64,000 nucleotides of DNA, from positions 10,626,501-10,690,500 of the forward strand of contig BSYO01000013.1 in NCBI GenBank assembly GCA_033239525.1, read 5' to 3'. This stretch comes from Nepenthes gracilis. Lineage: Eukaryota > Streptophyta > Magnoliopsida > Caryophyllales > Nepenthaceae. Shown piece after piece: positions 61,501 to 64,000 of this stretch. A program made the position numbers and the translations under genes. The notes below the pieces were generated by a model that did no database searches, had not been told where the DNA came from, and saw only the letters and a list, made by a program, of their open reading frames with translations. The stretch's first letter is position 1, and every line of letters begins with the position of its first letter.

Positions 61501-62706
61501 TCCATGTCCACCCATGGGAAGCATAAGAGATCCATCACTATCCCTTTTGTATGAAGTTTTCCTCCTTAACTTTTCATGGCCATATTTTCCATGAGATTTT
61601 GTAGACACTTTCGGGTTCGGCATACCAAGAATTGCACCATGGCCCCCATCGCCAGAGCGAACTGTGATGATTACTTGATCAAAATATTTATGTGACTCTT
61701 TAAATACAGTGTCTGCTATTACGGAAGAAGAAATTTTAGCCTTGGCAGGTCCACATCTAACTGTCCAATATGGGACACTTCCACAATTGCTTCTTACGCT
61801 TCTTAGTTGATCAAACCTATTCAAAATGATAGATCACAGCATGAGGTACAAATTAGATAAAATTTGGCAAGAAATTTATTTGAGTCCCCCTTCTGGCGAA
61901 AAAAAAAATGACAGAACGTTCTAGATTTCAAAAGTCAGAGAAAAAGGCCCAAAGAGCTACTGAGACAGCCACTACTACAAAGATTCTTGGTTTTCTTTCT
62001 TCAGAGCAGGAAGAGATGGCTTAATATAGATTTTAATAAACTGGATTGGACCATACGAAACTTCAAAAATACAAAAGTTAAAAGAGTACAAAGCTATGGA
62101 TAAAGCAGTTTAATAGTAACATTCTTTTCCCACTCTTGGATTCTTCCGAGTTTGGTCATCTAGCAATGCCATGGCATTTCACTCAAAACTTTACGCTCTT
62201 GGCATATCTAAAGGAAATGGGGAAAGAACCCCTGAAATACTACACCGAAGAACCCCCGTGACATATGAAACATAGCGAAACGCACATCGCAAAGAAACAA
62301 AGCCTCCCAACATCAACCGGGGTTAATACGATTCCCAGACCAAATGAGTACTAGCACAGTATAATTTGATATTACAAATTATTCCTTCAGTACGAAAAAA
62401 AACTGCTCCGACACCTTTTCATCTGTGCACCTATTGATTCAATTGTCCGGTTCAATACCTATTGACTGTACAATTTCTTCAAATTTTAAAAAAAAAAGCA
62501 AAAAAGAAAAGAAATCGGGCGGTATTGAAGGACGGAGCAAATGTAAATAGTTAAGTTTGACAGAGGAAGCGCGAAGCTCACAAAGCAGGGAGGCGGAGGT
62601 CGGAGAAGAAGGTAGAGGTAGAAGTCCCAATATCACTGCGCAACTGCGAATTCAGATAACACGGCGTCAACAAGGACGGCGCCGGAGAGTACATTACAGA
62701 CGCCAT
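31209..62706 (-). CDS. Obg/CgtA-family GTPase, organellar, 10 exons, 518 aa
   Basis: Obg GTPases bind the large ribosomal subunit and act in ribosome assembly; plant members work in chloroplasts or mitochondria. Exons in coding order: 62582-62706, 61332-61816, 60692-60783, 59653-59736, 49994-50071, 42635-42835, 42447-42554, 36125-36199, 35797-36020, 31209-31293. They sum to 1557 nt; all introns are GT-AG and phases agree. Residues 1 to about 70 are Ser/Leu-rich with few acids, like a transit peptide. The glycine-rich Obg fold covers about 86-280 (SGDGGHG at 96-102). The G domain has P-loop GLPNAGKST 289-297, DYPFTT switch, DLPG 343-346 and NKID 410-413. Length is nearer to the mitochondrial (OBGM-type) than to the ~680-residue plastid ObgC proteins, which I recall rather than tested. 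The gene looks intact. Confidence 0.93.
33140..33400. repeat. ATATCGG-type dispersed repeat, copy 1
   Basis: Rich in ACCGATAT/TATCGGTT and GATATTTG-type words, as in the copies near 35450, 42905, 49713 and 60437. No TIRs or target duplication can be set by eye. Confidence 0.5.
34538..34587. repeat. (TC)n(CA)n microsatellite
   Basis: About 20 TC units followed by five CA units inside Obg intron 9. Confidence 0.97.
35450..35705. repeat. ATATCGG-type dispersed repeat, copy 2
   Basis: Contains AATACCGACAAAATT, GATATATCGGCCCATACATC and ATATCGTTAAATATAAG-type words in the same general order as the other copies. It lies just downstream of Obg exon 9 in transcription sense. Confidence 0.55.
35797..36020 (-). 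CDS. Obg exon 9
   Basis: 224 nt, acceptor GTTACAAG and donor GTAAGT. Starts [18 protein letters not shown]. It holds a poorly conserved acidic insertion and ends at LAVVGVSV, the G5 region, where the common Ser-Ala reads Ser-Val. Confidence 0.87.
36125..36199 (-). CDS. Obg exon 8 (NKxD motif)
   Basis: 75 nt, 25 codons. Contains [16 protein letters not shown] is the G4 motif that sets guanine specificity. Acceptor AATGTAG, donor GTATGT. Confidence 0.93.
38922..39390. repeat. Three direct copies of a ~90-bp AT-rich unit
   Basis: Units start at 38922, 39142 and 39294 with AATTAACTAGTGTCATATTT or close variants. They share TTCAAATTAATAAGCAAATA. Poly-A runs follow units 1 and 2, so small retroposed or slipped copies are possible. 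Confidence 0.8.
40038..41520 (+). pseudogene. LINE (L1-type) ORF2 fragment, RT to zf-RVT end
   Basis: The plus strand reads the non-LTR RT core: [20 protein letters not shown] with the FADD catalytic motif near 40277, then [10 protein letters not shown]. Broken frames downstream give a [17 protein letters not shown] segment (about 40635-40690). A zinc-knuckle-like [15 protein letters not shown] (about 41178-41225) and [20 protein letters not shown] (about 41300-41360) mark the end of plant LINE ORF2. It is 5' truncated, full of stops and antisense to the Obg gene. Confidence 0.8.
42447..42554 (-). CDS. Obg exon 7
   Basis: 108 nt, 36 codons, separated from exon 6 by only 80 nt. Reads [20 protein letters not shown] followed by the DAAAEDP segment seen in the family. 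Confidence 0.93.
42635..42835 (-). CDS. Obg exon 6 (P-loop, switch regions)
   Basis: 201 nt, 67 codons. Carries G1 (GLPNAGKST), the switch I segment [13 protein letters not shown] and G3 (DLPG), the GTP-binding core. Acceptor TTATTTCAG, donor GTACTT. Confidence 0.95.
42905..43300. repeat. ATATCGG-type dispersed repeat, weak copy
   Basis: Decayed similarity (ATCAATATCAACCATATATCAGAT, TGCCGATATTTTAATTC) to the other intronic copies. Confidence 0.35.
43440..45200 (-). pseudogene. Ty1/copia integrase-RT fragment in Obg intron 5
   Basis: On the minus strand, 44904-45164 reads [15 protein letters not shown]...[12 protein letters not shown], the copia integrase start. Below it lie frameshifted '[16 protein letters not shown]' and FGFLL-type pieces. 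43440-43719 reads [10 protein letters not shown] and [20 protein letters not shown], the copia RT core (YVDD changed to YMDD). The polyprotein is shortened and broken throughout. It runs in the same sense as the Obg gene. Confidence 0.8.
45200..47511. other. Unresolved transposon-like stretch, Obg intron 5
   Basis: Several short open frames (46596-47341, plus strand) match nothing I know. The stretch precedes a chromovirus-type LTR (47512-47902) and may be the worn internal region of that element. Confidence 0.3.
47512..47902 (+). repeat. Chromovirus-type LTR, related to the one at 50555
   Basis: Same layout as the LTRs at 50555 and 57671: GACATC..GAAGATTTAG start, TCTATATAAAGAATC TATA region (near 47714), then a CT-rich block (47790-47890) ending GCATCA. 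No matching target duplication is seen. Confidence 0.5.
48262..49730. repeat. Four tandem units of ~372 bp
   Basis: Unit starts (AGTTTGGAA/AAGCCTAGGAAATGA) are at 48262, 48632, 49006 and 49383, with periods of 370, 374 and 377 bases. Each contains a minus-strand reading block with [14 protein letters not shown]; units 2-4 have AG and GT at both its ends. The array sits inside Obg intron 5 and ends against an ATATCGG-type repeat. Confidence 0.92.
49713..49905. repeat. ATATCGG-type dispersed repeat, copy 3
   Basis: Has AATATCGGCTAATATATCG, ATCGGAGACATATCAATATA and CAGCCGATATATCAAATATT words. It directly follows the 372-bp array and lies 90 bases from Obg exon 5. Confidence 0.6.
49994..50071 (-). 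CDS. Obg exon 5
   Basis: 78 nt, 26 codons, acceptor GTATTTCAG and donor GTAAGT. Encodes [20 protein letters not shown], the end of the Obg fold leading into the G domain. Confidence 0.93.
50555..50953 (+). repeat. 5' LTR of chromovirus
   Basis: From TGATGCAGACATC to CTACATCA, 399 bp, with a TATA-like CTCTATATAAG (near 50760) and a CT-rich 3' part. Pairs with 57671-58076. Confidence 0.92.
50954..51922 (+). other. Chromovirus leader / 5' internal region
   Basis: Follows the primer-binding site. Contains poly-A/GAA runs and a CCG-rich stretch (51340-51900) with proline-rich open frames. I cannot tell a degraded gag start from inserted DNA. Confidence 0.45.
52978..53500. repeat. ~24-bp tandem array inside LTR E
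   Basis: Units of the type AAAATCCGGAGTGCTTTTCT repeat about 12 times at 24 bases, then continue with variable spacing to about 53780. The array yields an artificial repetitive open frame on both strands; I do not call it a gene. Confidence 0.95.
54101..54114 (-). promoter_or_regulatory. TATA box of LTR E
   Basis: Minus strand CCTATAAATAAGAA, followed by the leader and, about 95 bases later, the donor-like site. Confidence 0.65.
55380..56375 (+). pseudogene. Chromovirus gag pseudogene with zinc knuckle
   Basis: Plus-strand gag of the retrotrans_gag type with a few stops: [27 protein letters not shown] and [12 protein letters not shown] match the family order. Near the C-terminus [14 protein letters not shown] (about 56304-56345) is a CCHC zinc knuckle. 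The last third (55986-56375) is fully open. Confidence 0.88.
56442..56840 (+). pseudogene. Chromovirus protease fragment, internally deleted
   Basis: Open frame with [11 protein letters not shown] (aspartic protease active site, D-S-G) followed at once by [20 protein letters not shown], the end of the same domain. The middle is missing in frame. RT would follow but is absent. Confidence 0.8.
57060..57480 (+). pseudogene. Chromovirus integrase C-terminus and chromodomain remnant
   Basis: Broken frame reading [18 protein letters not shown] (integrase C-terminal GPY/F region) at about 57138-57190. Further down, RYFLIK.IGRTE (about 57390-57425) resembles the Y.V.W.G chromodomain core. It joins 56840 across a deletion that removed RT and RNase H. 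Confidence 0.7.
57671..58076 (+). repeat. 3' LTR of chromovirus
   Basis: From TAATGCGGACATT (TG mutated to TA) to CTACATCA, 406 bp, aligned along its length with 50555-50953. Confidence 0.92.
59653..59736 (-). CDS. Obg exon 4
   Basis: 84 nt, 28 codons, acceptor TTTCTGCAG and donor GTAAGT. Continues the Obg fold with [13 protein letters not shown]. Confidence 0.93.
60437..60650. repeat. ATATCGG-type dispersed repeat, copy 4
   Basis: Begins GATGAAAATATCAGTATTGG, with GTATCGGTCACAATC and CGATATATCTACTATATT words as in the other intronic copies. Lies 40 bases below Obg exon 3. Confidence 0.55.
60692..60783 (-). CDS. Obg exon 3
   Basis: 92 nt between acceptor TTATGACAG and donor GTAGGA. Encodes the conserved [13 protein letters not shown] of the Obg fold and ends on a codon boundary. 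Confidence 0.93.
61332..61816 (-). CDS. Obg exon 2 (glycine-rich Obg fold)
   Basis: Acceptor GAATAG at 61817-61822, donor GTTTGT below 61332. Encodes the start of the Obg fold ([18 protein letters not shown]) and a GGHGGDV segment. It has one base before and one after 161 whole codons. Confidence 0.93.
62582..62706 (-). CDS. Obg exon 1 (start, transit peptide)
   Basis: ATG at 62706-62704 opens [20 protein letters not shown] and runs 41 codons plus two bases to donor GTGAGC. It joins exon 2 in phase to make a Leu codon. I chose this start because exon 2 has no ATG in frame before a stop and this exon fits in phase and composition. Confidence 0.82.
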
Positions 62707-63050
62707 TCACTTTTCAGTTATCGGAGAAACTTCCTTATTGCTCCGAGATGCTGGCTCAGTCGGCTTCAATTATGGAGGATTGCTTGATGTTTACCGTTCG
62801 CCCTTTTTTTATTGTACAGTACAAGGCCTGGGTTTTTTCTGGGTTTTTTTTTTTTTTTTTTGGATTTAGTGACAATGTCCCTAGATTTTTTAATATTAGC
62901 TGTCATAATATGGCGAACATTACTTCTTTTGCGCATAAAGAAGGGCCGGGCGTAACGTTTTGGTAAAATAACAAGCCTAGATCAACCTTTAAAATTTTGT
63001 ACTGCACTAAGAAAAACAATTAAAATTGGACTGGGGAGAGCTCCATGTCT

Positions 63051-63073
63051 CATATATATATATATATATATAT
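63051..63073. repeat. (AT)n microsatellite
   Basis: Eleven uninterrupted AT units. Confidence 0.97.
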
Positions 63074-63096
63074 GAAGAGATTCATCCTTTAAATCT

Positions 63097-63210
63097 TAAC
63101 TATTTATTTTTAATAAATAATTATAATTTAATTATTTTAAAAAAATTAAATAATATTACTTATTTTAAAATAGTTAGATTATAATTATCTATTTAAAAAT
63201 AAATTATTAA
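63097..63210. repeat. AT-rich inverted repeat, possible MITE
   Basis: The left arm (63097-63142) and right arm (63162-63210) are near-perfect reverse complements (TTTATTTTTAA..TAATTATAAT type) separated by about 20 bases. The near-hairpin form suggests a MITE remnant, but no target duplication is clear. Confidence 0.6.
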
Positions 63211-64000
63211 TATAAATATAATAAAATTTTTTATCTTTCAAAGAGAAAAAATCCCATCAATCCGTTAAAATTTTGCCCAATTTTATAAGTTTTTACCTTT
63301 GAAGTAAGTTATCTAATGGTGTGTCATGAAAGTTAGCATAATTGAAAGGGGGCAAAAAAATATAGATTAATTAAATAAATATTGCTAGCTTATGTTGAAC
63401 AAAGAATTACATTATGTTTGGAAAATTAATTTACAATGTAACTTGGGTGAATTGGACCGAAAGCAAATAAGTGAAACATAATTTTTTTCTATATTTTTTT
63501 GATCTAATTTAGAAAATAAGAGAATTTTAATTTCTATCAACTAAGCAAATAATTATTGATAGCAATGTATGCTAGTCGCTTTGCTTGATTTGATTGCTTA
63601 CTTACCTTAAATACTTGGTTAAATTAATCTCTCAATTTATTTAACTATTCAAATTATTTACCTTTCCAATTTGATTAATATTTTTGTTTATTATTCAAAT
63701 GTCGAGCCATTCAGATATTTTTTTTTGTTTTTGATCAATTATTCGGAAACTTAATCATTTAACTGCTCGATAGTTCGATCATTCAATCATTCTATCAAAC
63801 TCCTCTCTGATCTTGGATTAGCTTTTTATTATTTAGATTTGGTCTTTTACAACTCAATTGATCTATACTACTTTCAAAATTTATTATTTGTAAACTCTTT
63901 ATATCAATTAATCAAGTCAACCATATTTCAGCACAATACCCAATACTAACTCCCCAAACTTAAAGATTGAATTCAGGTTTCAAGTTTTTTAAAGGAAATA

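Larger units (their letters stand above)
62707..64000. other. 5' flank of the Obg gene
   Basis: No other gene is seen. The 5' UTR should start within about 200 bases above 62706, but I see no clear TATA box on the minus strand. Further out are a poly-T run (62834-62850), an AT microsatellite and an AT-rich inverted repeat, then featureless AT-rich DNA to the edge. Confidence 0.6.

Noticed and set aside
61300..61824. Open frame starting at 61824 as the complete N-terminus of the Obg protein
   Set aside because: The first codon is TTG, and a TGA lies just upstream in frame. A splice acceptor at 61817-61822 joins in phase to an ATG exon at 62582-62706.
62557..62787. Plus-strand frame overlapping the Obg start
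   Set aside because: It is the reverse complement of Obg exon 1 and its 5' UTR; the minus strand has the phase-consistent exon.

Overview
The window is nuclear DNA of a seed plant, almost certainly an angiosperm. It is AT-rich, nearly all long reading frames are short and broken, and it is packed with LTR retrotransposons, a LINE, a tRNA-derived SINE composite and simple repeats. One real protein-coding gene is visible. I cannot name the species.

Right half (31209-62706, minus strand): a ten-exon gene for an organellar Obg/CgtA-family GTPase of 518 residues. I assembled it by eye. Every junction has GT and AG ends, all phases agree, and the exon lengths sum to 1557 nt with one terminal stop. 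The gene spans about 31.5 kb because four introns (4.5, 6.2, 7.2 and 9.6 kb) are loaded with transposon debris: a LINE, Ty1/copia fragments, a chromovirus carrying a nested solo LTR, a four-unit tandem repeat, and several copies of an ATATCGG-rich dispersed repeat.

Left half (1-28100): a nested retrotransposon cluster. In order: a decayed minus-strand Ty1/copia element cut by the window edge (1-3862); a minus-strand Ty3/gypsy element with 2.9-kb LTRs (4020-15952, TSD t/gCAAG), itself hit by a SINE-trimer retroposon (7244-8302, 14-bp TSD) and a solo LTR (9243-11706, TSD GTTCA); part of another long LTR (15953-17567); a Sirevirus-like copia gag (17568-19268) interrupted by two abutting solo LTRs (19274-21799 and 21805-24016); and a copia 3' LTR from 27267. 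From 28100 to 31208 I find only uncertain open stretches and the gene's 3' flank.

The most interesting signal is shared by seven long LTRs (two of the gypsy element, the partial one, three solo LTRs in the left half, and the solo LTR at 51923-54834 inside the gene). Although their promoter (U3) regions differ completely, all keep one backbone: a 5' splice-site-like CAGG(T/C)AAGTAT just after the leader, a polypyrimidine tract with CAG 0.9-1.9 kb downstream, and between them a hairpin of the type GATTGTG...CA(T/C)AATC whose stem is kept by G-U and compensatory changes. This looks like an intron lying wholly inside the LTR, with a conserved RNA structure in it. The U3 parts carry family-specific arrays: W-box repeats in two LTRs, CTCAAGCGC motifs in two others.
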